This document shows positions 1 through 13,191 of a stretch of 13,239 bases of DNA, in pieces. The position numbers and the translations under genes were made by a program. Origin of the DNA: CAZJHX01 sp964545715. Its GTDB lineage: Bacteria; Myxococcota_A; UBA9042; GCA-2863065. The notes beneath the pieces were generated by a model. That model ran no database searches, was not told the origin of the DNA, and saw nothing but the letters and a program-made list of their open reading frames with translations. Every line of letters starts with the position of its first letter. The stretch's first letter is position 1. Location: contig CAZJHX010000227.1 of the NCBI GenBank assembly GCA_964545715.1, positions 1-13,239 of the forward strand, given 5' to 3'.

Positions 1-1
1 C

Positions 2-3000
2 GGGTCTTGCGAGCTCATGGTCTCGCTCACGGGCGACTGCAACGATTCTGACGCGGCGGTGTACCCGGGCGCCGAGGAGTCCTGCAACGGCAAGGACGAC
101 AACTGCGACAACGTCAACGATCCCGAGGGCATGGAGGGCTGCTCAACCTACTACATGGACGCGGATAGCGACACGTTCGGCAGCACCAGCAACAAGTGCC
201 TGTGCGGCCCGACCGGCGTGTACAAAGCGGTGAAGGCGGGCGACTGCGACGACAAGGACGCCACCACCTTCCCGGGCGCCGTGGAGACCTGCAGCGGCAA
301 GGACGACAACTGCGACGCGGTCGCGGACCCGGCCGACGCGGTGGGCTGCTCCACCTTCTACCGGGACCAGGACGGCGACTCGATCGGCACGCTGCAGTCT
401 AAGTGCCTCTGTGCGGGCGCGGCGCCGTTCACCGCCACCAAGACGGGCGACTGCAACGACGCCAACGCCGCGGTCTACCCGGGCGCCTCCGAGCTGTGCA
501 ACGAGATCGACGACAACTGCGACACCGTCATGGACGGCGAGAACGCCGGCGGCTGCGCGACCTACCACCTGGACGCGGACGGCGACGGCTACGGCAGCGT
601 CATGTCCAAATGCCTGTGCGAGGCGTCGGGCCTCTTTACCGCCAAGCAGGCGGGCGACTGCAACGACAGCGACAAGAAGGTCTTCCCCCAGGCCAGCGAG
701 ATCTGCAACGGCAAGGACGACAACTGCGACTCTATCAACGATCCCGAGGGGATGGAGGGCTGCACGTGGTTCTACACGGACGCGGACGGCGACAGCTTCG
801 GCTCGGAGTTCGGCAAGTGCCTGTGCGGTCCGACCGGCGTGTTCTCGGCGACCAACTCCAAGGACTGCGACGACAACAACTACACGGTGTTCCCCGGCGC
901 GACCGAGCAGTGCAACGGCATCGACGACAACTGCGACGCGTCGATCGACCCCGCCGACACGAACGGCTGCGTGACCTACTACCAGGACGCGGACGGCGAC
1001 CAGTGGGGCGTGGGCGAGGGCAAGTGCCTGTGCCAGACCAGCGGTCTGCTGTCAGCCACCAAAAAGGGTGACTGCAACGACGAGAGCTTTGCGGTGAACC
1101 CGGGCGCGGCCGAGCTGTGCAACGACCTGGACGACAACTGTGACGCGGCGATCGACACCGAGAACGCGGGCGGCTGCGAGACCTACTACGAGGACATCGA
1201 CGGCGACGGCGTCGGCAGCTGGGCCAGCAAGTGCCTGTGCGAGGCGACCGGCCAGTTCACGGCAACCAAAGCAGGTGACTGCGCGGACGCCAACCCGGCC
1301 GTCTACCCGGGCGCCACAGAGAAGTGCAACGCCTACGACGACGACTGCGACAAGGTCGGCGACACCCTGAAGGGGCTGTGCGCCAACAACTTCTGTGTGC
1401 AGGGCGACTGCTGCAACGGCAACTGCCCCAACAGCTGCATCGACGGCGAGTGCTCGCCCGGGTCCGTCAACCTGGGATCAGGCTGCACGCTCGACGCCGT
1501 CTGCCACAGCGGCATCTGCGTGGACACCACCTGCTGCGACGCGGCGTGCCCAGACCAGTGTGATGAGACCGGGCGCTGTGCCCAGGCGTCCGTCGGCATC
1601 GGCGGCGCGTGCTCCGTGGCCGGTCCGTGCGTCAGCGGCATCTGCATCGACGGTGTCTGCAGCGACGGCGACTGCCCGGGTGCGGTCAGCGTCGAGGGCT
1701 TCTGCACCGACGCCACCGTGGACAACGGCAAGCTGTGCCAGACCAACAACGTGTGCAAGAGCGGCATCTGCGTCGACGGCATGTGCTGTGACGCGCAGTG
1801 CCCCGGTCAGTGCAACGGCGGCACCTGCTTCCCGGGCGTGGTCGCGGACGGCGACGCCTGCTCCGTGGACGCGGCCTGCCTCAGCGGCTTCTGCATCGAC
1901 GGGACGTGCTGCGACGCGCAGTGCCCCGAGTCCTGCAGCGAGGGCGTCTGCGCCGACAAGTCGGTCGCCAACGGTGACGGCTGCACCCAGACGGCTCAGT
2001 GCAACGGCGGCTTCTGCGTCAACGGCATCTGCTGTGACGGCTTCTGCCCCGGCGCGTGTGTGGCGGGCTCCTGCTCGGCGCAGACCATCGCGGATGGCGC
2101 GGCGTGCAGCAACAACGCGGCGTGCATCACCAAGATCTGCGTGGACGGAGTCTGCTGCAACGGCACGTGCCCCGGCGCGTGTGACGACTCGGGCGCTTGC
2201 GCAGTCGGGTCCGTGAAAAACGGCGGCGCCTGCGACAAGGTCGGCGTCTGCGAGAGCGGGATCTGCGCCGACGGCATGTGCTGTGACGGCCAGTGTCCCG
2301 GCTTCTGCCAGGCGGGCATGTGTCCCGAGGGCACGATCATCAACGGCGGCGTGTGCAGCACCAGCGACGCGTGCAAGAGCGGCGTCTGCCAGCAAGGCGT
2401 CTGCTGCGAGGGCAAGACCTGGTACATCGACGCGGACGGCGACGGCTACGGCGGCACCGAGACGACTCAGGCGTGCAGCGCGGCGGGCCAGTACACAGCG
2501 ACGTCGGGCGGCGACTGCAACGACGAGGACGCCGAGGTCTTCCCGGGTGGCGCCGCCGAGTCGTGCGTGCCGGAGGTCTACAGCGGCAAAGAGGCGTTCT
2601 GGAACCAGGGCGCCTGCAAGATCGGCGTGACGGGCTGCGCTGAGGACGGCTCCTGGGGCGCGTGCAACGACGCCGTCGTGCCGATCCCCGAGGTGTGCGG
2701 CGACGAGATCGACAACAACTGCGACGGCATCACCGACGAGGAGGGCGCCTGTGCGACCTCGTGCGAGGAGACCGGCTGCGAGTTCAACGCCGGGCCCAAG
2801 ACGCCCAACGAGTTTGTCGAGCCCGAGAACGAGGCCGGCTGTCAGCCGCCGTGCGGCGCCGGTGTGAAGACCACCAAAGAGGGCTGGCTGGAGATCGACT
2901 TCCAGGAGTCCGTTGTGGACCTGCCGTTTGCCTGGGTCGCCAACAGCAGCGACCGCTCCATCTCCAAGGTCGACACCAAGACCGGCAAGGAGATCGCCCG

Positions 3001-4597
3001 GTACAGCCTGGCGCCGAACTGTGGCGCCCCGTCGCGTACCGCTGTGGACGCCTCCGGCTCCGTGTGGGTGGGCTGCCGCTTCCAGGGCACGACCAACATC
3101 GCCTACATCGCCGCCGACATCGCCCAGTGCATCGACAAGAACGGCGACGGCAAGATCCAGACGTCCACGGTGACGTTTGACGGCAACGGCAACAAGAAGG
3201 TCAGCATGCTGAACTTCAACCAGGACGAGTGCGTGCTCTACAACGGCAAGCCGATCACGGCCAAGGACGCGCCGCAGGACACCAAGAACAACCCGGTGCC
3301 CAGCTGCAACATCGTCACGCGCGCCCTGGCGGTCAGCAAGGACAGCACGATCTACTTCGGTGGCCTGGGCGGCTGTCGCGACGGCCACATGTGGGAGGCC
3401 AAGTACGTCTACGACCCCGACCAGAAGTTCAGCATGAACAACAACCCGCGCCTGGAGGTCATCGACCACTGGCACGGCGGCTCCATGCAGAACCTCGACT
3501 GGGACGGCAAGCCGTGCACCAAGTCCAGCTCGATGCGCAGCTACGGCTACGCGGTCGACAGCAACGGGCACGTCTGGGTGTCCAACATCTACGGCACCAT
3601 GCACTGGATCGACCCGATCAAGCGGCGCTCCTGCGCGTGGCCGGTGCGCCCGTACGGTATCGCTGTGGGCTGGGGCAACCGCATCTGGATGGGCAGCTGG
3701 AACGGCGACGCGGCCGCCGGCTACATCTTCGTGCCCGAGAGCAAAAAGATGTTCCCGGTCCAGCACAACACGCAGGGCCAGATCTGGACCGCCGGCATGT
3801 CCGGGGTGTCCGCGGGCAGCTACTTCCGCGGGGCCACGGCGTCCGGCGACAAAGCCGACCCGTACGGCTACTTCGCCAACACGTCGTACGCCGGGGCGGT
3901 GCGGGTGAAGGTCACCAACGACGACCCGTACAAGTTCGACGCGCGGGTTGTCGGCATGATCGGCACGCGCTCCAACGCGGTCTGCAGCGGCGGCGGCGGC
4001 TCCAGCGGCGTCGGCATGGACGGTGACGGCGACCTGTGGATCATCAACATGAGCCAGTGCGGCACCAGCCAGATCACCGGCAAGAACGTGGGCGGCACCG
4101 GCGTCATCGAGGTCGACCCGACCAAGATCGTCGGCTGGGTGAACCCCAAGTCCAAGGCTGCAGCCACGGCCGCAGGGGTCAAGAGCGTGGCGGGCGGTGG
4201 CTCCTTCGCCTACACGTACAGCGACTTCCTGGGCCAGCAGTTTGCCGCCATCGTCAGCAAGAGCGGCTTCTACATCCAGCGCCTGACGGGCTGGGGCGCC
4301 GTGGACCCGAACTACACGACGCTTTGGACCGACATCACCGTGACCGGCGGTCCGGACGAGGTGCCGCCTGTGAAAGTGTCGTACCGCGTCACCGACGACG
4401 AGGTGACCAGCAAGGCCTACACGGGCCCGTTCGCCATGGACTGCGCCGACAGCGTGTGCACCTACAAGCTGCCGAGCAGCGTGCGGGGCGTGCACCTGGA
4501 CGTGAAGGTCACGATTCAGACGACCGAGAGCGGCAACACGGGTCTTCTCAAGAAGATCTCCGCCACCGGCATCAAGACCAGCGTGCAGGAGGACTAA
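2..4597 (+). CDS. Giant Cys-rich repeat protein with MopE-type units and a putative beta-propeller (5' partial)
   Basis: The frame is open to the window edge, and the first ATG (17) lies inside a repeat with no signal peptide, so the true start is upstream; 1531 residues are visible. Order: six 69-aa MopE-type units (35-1276) and a partial one (1277 to about 1370), built from GDCND, PGA, CNGKDDNCD, DADGD and KCLC motifs; Cys-rich Dickkopf-like units (about 1370-2410); a divergent MopE unit ending in EIDNNCDGITDE (about 2420-2750); then about 615 residues not made of these repeats. That last part has spaced GxVWV-type strands (3053-3073, 3566-3586, 4031-4048) typical of Vgb/NHL-like propellers, and a C-terminal segment (about 4300-4594) that may be a beta-sandwich. 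The Cys content implies an exported, disulfide-bonded protein. Metal binding is inferred from family resemblance; ligand and function are unknown. It is the first visible gene of an apparent operon, 3 nt from the next start. Confidence 0.85.
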   Translation, partial: GSCELMVSLTGDCNDSDAAVYPGAEESCNGKDDNCDNVNDPEGMEGCSTYYMDADSDTFGSTSNKCLCGPTGVYKAVKAGDCDDKDATTFPGAVETCSGKDDNCDAVADPADAVGCSTFYRDQDGDSIGTLQSKCLCAGAAPFTATKTGDCNDANAAVYPGASELCNEIDDNCDTVMDGENAGGCATYHLDADGDGYGSVMSKCLCEASGLFTAKQAGDCNDSDKKVFPQASEICNGKDDNCDSINDPEGMEGCTWFYTDADGDSFGSEFGKCLCGPTGVFSATNSKDCDDNNYTVFPGATEQCNGIDDNCDASIDPADTNGCVTYYQDADGDQWGVGEGKCLCQTSGLLSATKKGDCNDESFAVNPGAAELCNDLDDNCDAAIDTENAGGCETYYEDIDGDGVGSWASKCLCEATGQFTATKAGDCADANPAVYPGATEKCNAYDDDCDKVGDTLKGLCANNFCVQGDCCNGNCPNSCIDGECSPGSVNLGSGCTLDAVCHSGICVDTTCCDAACPDQCDETGRCAQASVGIGGACSVAGPCVSGICIDGVCSDGDCPGAVSVEGFCTDATVDNGKLCQTNNVCKSGICVDGMCCDAQCPGQCNGGTCFPGVVADGDACSVDAACLSGFCIDGTCCDAQCPESCSEGVCADKSVANGDGCTQTAQCNGGFCVNGICCDGFCPGACVAGSCSAQTIADGAACSNNAACITKICVDGVCCNGTCPGACDDSGACAVGSVKNGGACDKVGVCESGICADGMCCDGQCPGFCQAGMCPEGTIINGGVCSTSDACKSGVCQQGVCCEGKTWYIDADGDGYGGTETTQACSAAGQYTATSGGDCNDEDAEVFPGGAAESCVPEVYSGKEAFWNQGACKIGVTGCAEDGSWGACNDAVVPIPEVCGDEIDNNCDGITDEEGACATSCEETGCEFNAGPKTPNEFVEPENEAGCQPPCGAGVKTTKEGWLEIDFQESVVDLPFAWVANSSDRSISKVDTKTGKEIARYSLAPNCGAPSRTAVDASGSVWVGCRFQGTTNIAYIAADIAQCIDKNGDGKIQTSTVTFDGNGNKKVSMLNFNQDECVLYNGKPITAKDAPQDTKNNPVPSCNIVTRALAVSKDSTIYFGGLGGCRDGHMWEAKYVYDPDQKFSMNNNPRLEVIDHWHGGSMQNLDWDGKPCTKSSSMRSYGYAVDSNGHVWVSNIYGTMHWIDPIKRRSCAWPVRPYGIAVGWGNRIWMGSWNGDAAAGYIFVPESKKMFPVQHNTQGQIWTAGMSGVSAGSYFRGATASGDKADPYGYFANTSYAGAVRVKVTNDDPYKFDARVVGMIGTRSNAVCSGGGGSSGVGMDGDGDLWIINMSQCGTSQITGKNVGGTGVIEVDPTKIVGWVNPKSKAAATAAGVKSVAGGGSFAYTYSDFLGQQFAAIVSKSGFYIQRLTGWGAVDPNYTTLWTDITVTGGPDEVPPVKVSYRVTDDEVTSKAYTGPFAMDCADSVCTYKLPSSVRGVHLDVKVTIQTTESGNTGLLKKISATGIKTSVQED
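35..1370 (+). repeat. Six and a half tandem 207-bp (69-aa) MopE-type units
   Basis: Unit starts, at the Asp-Cys of GDCND, fall at 35, 242, 449, 656, 863, 1070 and 1277. Every interval is exactly 207 nt. The DDNCD core of each unit likewise sits at 95, 302, 509, 716, 923, 1130 and 1337. Each full unit carries an Asp/Asn-rich loop, a PGA-x-E-x-C segment, the DDNCD core, a GC pair, an acidic DxDGDxxG loop and a KCLC motif. The last unit is cut short and leads into the Cys-rich array. The motif corresponds to the putative metal-binding motif named after MopE. Confidence 0.9.
1370..2412 (+). repeat. Eight tandem 123/126-bp Cys-rich (Dickkopf-like) units
   Basis: The adjacent-cysteine landmark (CCD, CCN or CCE; CSD in one unit) begins at 1409, 1532, 1658, 1784, 1907, 2030, 2153, 2279 and 2402. 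Spacings are 123 or 126 nt (41 or 42 aa). The unit reads SGxCxDGxCCDxxCPGxC, then GxC and a short G/V/G-rich link to the next. The spacing resembles Dickkopf N-terminal or disintegrin-like Cys-rich modules seen in exported myxobacterial-type proteins. The final copy breaks off after CCEGK and runs into an acidic MopE-type loop. Confidence 0.85.
4587..4592 (+). promoter_or_regulatory. Ribosome binding site for the MORN-like gene
   Basis: AGGAGG lies inside the last codons of the upstream gene, 8 nt before ATG 4601. It supports that start over the adjacent ATG at 4604 and fits translational coupling within an operon. Confidence 0.75.
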
Positions 4598-4600
4598 GCG

Positions 4601-5188
4601 ATGATGAGGGGAATCACGATCATCGCGATTATCACGCTGGCGCCACCCGCGCTTGCGGATGATTGGCCGGCGCCGACGCAGCCGACCCAGGCCGAGCTGG
4701 CCTGCCCGGCGGGCACCGAGCGCAACGTCAACACCGACCGCACGCGCTGCCTGACGGCGGAAGGCGTGCTGCACGGGCCGTGGGTGCGTCGCCGTGCATC
4801 GGGCTCGCTCAAGGAGAGCGGCGCCTGGCACATGGGCAAGCGCATCGGCCAGTGGGTCCGCTGGGACAAGCAGGGTCGCGCCACGTGGGCGAGCACCTGG
4901 AACGAAGACCTGCTGAGCGGGCACTCCACGATGTTCTTTGTGGGCACCGGCACGCCGTCGCGTGACGAGATGTTCTGGGAAGGACAGCTGAACGGCACAA
5001 CCCGGGACTTCAGGCGCGACGCCACTGTGTACGCGCTGCGTCCCTACAAGGACGGGCAGCCGGACGGGCGGCACCTGATCTGGAACGAGACCGACACCGG
5101 CTTCCACGTAGGCATCTGCTTCAGGGGCGGCAAGGCGCTCTGGCAGAGCCACGACCTGGCCGAGGCGACCGGGAGGGACTGCAAATGA
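4601..5188 (+). CDS. Secreted MORN/YwqK-like repeat protein
   Basis: A 195-residue protein. Residues 1-19 form a signal peptide (hydrophobic IIAIITLA, likely cleavage after PALA), so the product is exported. The mature part opens with a CPAGT...RC segment (Cys35, Cys50), then HGPWVRR and GKRIGQWVRWDKQGR, the alternating Gly/Trp pattern of MORN-like repeats as in YwqK-family proteins. Later copies (GQLNGTTRDF, KDGQPDGRHLIW) are weaker. Two C-terminal cysteines (173, 194) could form a second disulfide. It is the only small, non-acidic gene here, 3 nt after the giant propeller gene; its TGA is part of an ATGA overlap with the in-frame upstream ATG (5185) of the lipoprotein gene. MORN-like repeats often act as extended interaction surfaces. 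A chaperone or assembly role for its neighbours is only inference. YwqK is annotated as an antitoxin in some databases, but no toxin is present here. Confidence 0.85.
   Translation: MMRGITIIAIITLAPPALADDWPAPTQPTQAELACPAGTERNVNTDRTRCLTAEGVLHGPWVRRRASGSLKESGAWHMGKRIGQWVRWDKQGRATWASTWNEDLLSGHSTMFFVGTGTPSRDEMFWEGQLNGTTRDFRRDATVYALRPYKDGQPDGRHLIWNETDTGFHVGICFRGGKALWQSHDLAEATGRDCK
5171..5178 (+). promoter_or_regulatory. Possible ribosome binding site for upstream start ATG 5185
   Basis: GGGAGGGA lies 6 nt before ATG 5185, which overlaps the previous stop codon as ATGA. This start would add 12 residues before the lipoprotein signal peptide. Confidence 0.45.
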
Positions 5189-5206
5189 ACACCAATCTCC
5201 AAAGCT

Positions 5207-5213
5207 GGAAGGA
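5207..5213 (+). promoter_or_regulatory. Ribosome binding site for preferred lipoprotein start ATG 5221
   Basis: GGAAGGA lies 7 nt before ATG 5221. That start gives a compact lipoprotein signal peptide beginning MKTIQIV, which is why it is preferred over ATG 5185. Confidence 0.6.
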
Positions 5214-5220
5214 CAATTGG

Positions 5221-10130
<4,910 letters not shown>

Positions 10131-10131
<1 letters not shown>

Positions 10132-11777
10132 TGAAGGAGCTTGTGGTGAAAGACATGAAGCGACGGATTATTTTCAGCCTGACGATCGCGGTGACGGTCG
10201 GATGGACGGCGACCGCTACGGCGGGGGAGTGCCCGGGGGCCGATACCGACAACGACGGCGTATGTGATGCCGTGGATAACTGTGCCGCGATGCACAACCC
10301 GGCCCAGATCGATCTGGACGGGGACCAGCTGGGTGACGCGTGCGACAAGGACCTGGATGGGGACGGCGTGTACAACACGCTGGACAACTGTCCGACGGTC
10401 GCCAACAAGAATCAGCTCGACTTTGACCTGGACGGCGACGGTGACGCGTGCGACGGCGACGGCGACGGCGTGGGCGACCACCTGGACAACTGCCCGGGGG
10501 TGGCCAACGCGTCTCAGGCCAACGCGGACGGCGACGACAAGGGCGATGCCTGCGACGACGACGATGACGATGACGGCGTGCTGGACGTGGTGGACAACTG
10601 CCCGACCGTAAGCAACCCGGCGCAGGTCGACATCGATGCGGACGCGACCGGCGACAAGTGTGATCAGGACACCGACGCGGACGGCATCGCCAACGACAAG
10701 GACAACTGCCCGACCGTGAAGAACACCGCGCAGATCGACACCGACACGGACAGCGCGGGTGACGCGTGCGACGCCGACGACGACGGTGACGCGATCTTCG
10801 ACACCAAGGACAACTGCCCCAAGCACGCCAACGCGGCGCAGACGGACTTTGACCTGGACGGTGTGGGCGACTCGTGTGACACGGCGATGACGGCGCCCGA
10901 CACGGATAAAGACGGGCTGCAGGACGACCTGGACAACTGCCCGTCGACACCGAACGCGGTGCAGCTGGACACGGACACGGACAACATCGGCGACGCGTGC
11001 GACGCGGACATCGACGGCGACTCGGTGCCCAACCAGGTGGACAACTGCGCCCTGGTGTACAACCCGCAGCAGACCAACTCTGACGTGACGGCCGGCGGCG
11101 ACGCGTGCACCGTGGACGCGGACGCGGACGGCGTACTGAACGCGTCGGACAACTGCCCGGCGACCGCCAACCAGTACCAGCTGGACCACGACAAAGACGG
11201 CATGGGCGACGCGTGTGACCCGGACGACGACGCGGACGGCATCGCGGACACCGAGGACAACTGTCCGGCGACCGCGAACTACGCGCAGAAGGACGGGGAC
11301 ACGGACGGCATCGGCGACGCGTGCATCGGCGACACCGACGGCGACGGCGTGGAGAACGGCGCGGACAACTGCCCGCAGATCAGCAACGCGGCGCAGCACG
11401 ACAGCGACAAGGACGGCTTCGGCGACTTCTGTGACGGTGACGACGACAACGACGGCATCCCGGACGTGGTGGACAACTGCGTGGTGACGCCCAACGTGCA
11501 GCAGATCAACACCGACGGCGACGAGAACGGCAACGCCTGCGACACCGATGACGATAATGACGGCGTGTTGGACGACGGCAACCTGACCGGCAACATCTCG
11601 GATGCGGAGTGCCCTGGCGTGAACACCGGCGCGTGCGACGACAACTGCACGCTGGTGAAGAACAGCGACCAGGCGGACGCGGACAAAGACGGGCTGGGCG
11701 ACGCGTGTGAGCCGGACGCCGCTGAACTTGTGAGTGGAGTGGCTAGCGGTGATCTTCGGTTGGGGCGACTTGTGTGA
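10131..11777 (+). CDS. Exported TSP3 calcium-binding repeat protein (N-terminal part of a probably broken gene)
   Basis: 548 residues from ATG 10131, chosen for the TAATG coupling and the GAGGGG upstream. Other possible starts are GTG 10122, GTG 10146 (AAGGAG 6 nt upstream) and ATG 10155. All keep a signal peptide, MKRRIIFSLTIAVTVGW...ATATA, with cleavage likely before GEC. From 10275 thirteen TSP3 units follow: nine complete units of 36 aa, single units of 34, 41 and 56 aa, and a last one cut at 11717. Asp is about 28% in a typical unit. TSP3 repeats of this type wrap around many calcium ions as a stiff rod; that is known for the family and inferred here. After GDACEPD the repeat pattern stops, and about 19 non-TSP3 residues lead to a TGA at 11775. 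TSP3 units resume in another frame at about 11758, so this is probably the front half of a longer protein. Confidence 0.8.
10134..10139 (+). promoter_or_regulatory. Alternative ribosome binding site, for GTG 10146
   Basis: AAGGAG lies 6 nt before an in-frame GTG at 10146. It overlaps codons 2-3 of the ATG 10131 reading. Starting at GTG 10146 would give a 26-residue signal peptide, MKDMKRR followed by the hydrophobic core. Confidence 0.4.
10275..11717 (+). repeat. Tandem TSP3 array, thirteen units
   Basis: Units begin at D-N-C from 10275 (GATAACTGT) to 11640. The first twelve sum to 455 codons, landing exactly on 11640; nine of them are 36 aa. Exceptions are one 34-aa unit, one 41-aa unit (extra residues around TAMTAP, near 10879-10896) and one 56-aa unit with a 20-residue insert containing two extra cysteines (about 11575-11636). 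The thirteenth unit stops after 26 residues at 11717. Confidence 0.9.
11718..11757 (+). other. Non-repeat 40-nt patch causing a frame switch
   Basis: No frame of this stretch encodes TSP3 sequence. Codons such as GAA, CTT, AGT and GGA are out of keeping with the flanks. The two D-N-C anchors around it (11640 and 11815) are 175 nt apart, against 216 nt for two standard units, so the region is 41 nt short and changes frame. The upstream frame closes at 11777; the downstream frame opens after TGA 11731-11733. Confidence 0.75.
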
Positions 11778-13191
11778 TTGGGACGACGACAACGACGGCG
11801 TGCTGGACGTTGACGACAACTGCGTGCTGGCGCCCAACCCCGACCAGGCGGACACGGACGTGGACGGGCTGGGCGACGCGTGCGAGCAGGACATGGACGA
11901 GGACGGCATTCCGGATGTCACCGACAACTGCGCGCTGACGCCGAACTCGGGTCAGACGGACACGGACTTCGACGGGCTGGGCAACGTATGTGACACCGAC
12001 GATGACGGGGACGGCCTCGACGATCTGGTGGACAACTGCCCGATGATGGCCAACCCCAAGCAGACGGACCTGGACCAGGACGGTCAGGGCGACGTGTGTG
12101 ACGCGTTCTCGGACGCGGACAAGGACACGATTGTGGACGCGCTGGACAACTGCGTGTTCTTCCCAAACCCGACGCAGGCCGATGTGGACAAGGACTCGCT
12201 GGGCAACGCATGCGACCTGGATGACGACAACGACGGCGTGTTCGACACGGTGGACAACTGCCCGACGGTGGCGAACCCGAGCCAGGCCAACCTGGACCAG
12301 GACATCAAGGGTGACAGCTGCGACGGTGACTGGGACAGCGACGGCTTCCCCAACGGCACGGACAACTGCCCGCGCTACCCCAACACCGAGCAGGAGGACC
12401 TGGACCTGGATGGGACCGGCGACGCCTGTGAGCAGGACGCAGACCTGGACGGCGTCCCGGACTTTGTCGATGTGTGCCCGCAGATCGCGGATCCGGGTCA
12501 GATCGACACGGACGGCGACGGCATGGGCAACGCGTGCGACGACGACGACGATAACGACGTCATCTGGGACACGTGGGACAACTGCGAGACCGTGGCAAAC
12601 AGCGCGCAGACCGACCTGGACAAGGACGGCGTGGGCGACGTCTGCGACAACGATGACGACGGCGACAACGTGTACGACGTGCTGGACAACTGTGTGGTCA
12701 CGGCCAACCCCGAGCAGGTGGATACGGACCAGGACGGCGTGGGCGACGCGTGCGACATCAACACGGACCAGGACGCGGACGGCATCGATGACGGCGCCGA
12801 CAACTGCCCCAAGGACGCCAACACGGCGCAGCTGGACACGGACGCGGACCACATCGGTGACGTGTGTGACACCGACCTGGACAACGAAGGCGTGCTGAAC
12901 ACGGCGGACAACTGCCCCAAGGCGGCCAACCCGCTGCAGCAGGACAACGAGGGCGACGGTATCGGCGACCTGTGCGACATCGACGACGACAACGACGGCG
13001 TGGCGGACACCAGCGACAACTGCGACACCGTGCCCAACGTCGACCAGACGGACACGGACACGGACTGGGCGGGCGACGCGTGTGACGCGGACGATGACGG
13101 CGACAACTGGGCCGACGACTCCGACAACTGCCAGCTGCACTCCAACGCCCACACCGACCACGACGAACACGACGATATCGAAAACTTCTAA
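11734..13191 (+). CDS. TSP3 repeat protein fragment, probable continuation of the preceding gene
   Basis: Open from GTG 11734 to TAA 13189-13191 (485 aa), overlapping the preceding frame by 44 nt. The first eight residues (MEWLAVIF) match neither a signal peptide nor a repeat. From 11758 the sequence enters mid-unit (GWGDLCD) and continues with twelve complete TSP3 units from 11815: ten of 36 aa and two of 38 aa. A thirteenth unit starts at 13123 and decays. One unit (12469-12576) begins DVC instead of DNC and has Asp for the usual Asn. With no signal peptide, no convincing ribosome binding site and a mid-unit entry, this is best read as the displaced back half of the gene starting at 10131. 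The frame break could be a real mutation or a sequence error. The terminal TAA lies in a G-depleted tail and may be artefactual, so the true C-terminus is probably beyond the window. An independent cytoplasmic protein is unlikely because TSP3 folds need disulfides and calcium. Confidence 0.65.
   Translation: MEWLAVIFGWGDLCDWDDDNDGVLDVDDNCVLAPNPDQADTDVDGLGDACEQDMDEDGIPDVTDNCALTPNSGQTDTDFDGLGNVCDTDDDGDGLDDLVDNCPMMANPKQTDLDQDGQGDVCDAFSDADKDTIVDALDNCVFFPNPTQADVDKDSLGNACDLDDDNDGVFDTVDNCPTVANPSQANLDQDIKGDSCDGDWDSDGFPNGTDNCPRYPNTEQEDLDLDGTGDACEQDADLDGVPDFVDVCPQIADPGQIDTDGDGMGNACDDDDDNDVIWDTWDNCETVANSAQTDLDKDGVGDVCDNDDDGDNVYDVLDNCVVTANPEQVDTDQDGVGDACDINTDQDADGIDDGADNCPKDANTAQLDTDADHIGDVCDTDLDNEGVLNTADNCPKAANPLQQDNEGDGIGDLCDIDDDNDGVADTSDNCDTVPNVDQTDTDTDWAGDACDADDDGDNWADDSDNCQLHSNAHTDHDEHDDIENF
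11758..13146 (+). repeat. Tandem TSP3 array, twelve complete units plus partial ends
   Basis: A half unit begins at 11758 (GWGDLCD). D-N-C anchors then run from 11815 to 13123. The twelve complete units total 436 codons, which lands exactly on 13123. All are 36 aa except two of 38 aa with two extra residues in the acidic loop (units containing DAFSDADKD and DINTDQDADG). Confidence 0.9.

Noticed and set aside
403..1071. Arg/Gln-rich or Ala/Thr/Arg-rich open frames on the plus strand in other frames
   Set aside because: They are frame-shifted shadows of the Asp/Cys repeats, with codon bias in the wrong position and no recognisable domain.
35..1370. Copper-binding function copied from the MopE name
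   Set aside because: The motif family is named after MopE, but copper binding there depends on features that cannot be seen here. Only general putative metal binding is supportable, and calcium is the likelier ligand for the TSP3 parts.
4601..5188. Toxin-antitoxin module based on the YwqK-like repeats
   Set aside because: No toxin gene is adjacent, and the protein has a signal peptide, which does not fit a cytoplasmic antitoxin.
11719..11749. Hairpin CCGCT/AGCGG as a terminator or recombination site
   Set aside because: The arms are only five base pairs with a 21-nt loop and no T-run; this is expected by chance in GC-rich DNA.
11718..11777. Programmed ribosomal frameshift joining the two TSP3 frames
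   Set aside because: No slippery heptamer is seen, and the patch is non-TSP3 in every frame, so a simple shift at one point would not restore the repeat. A lesion or misassembly explains it better.
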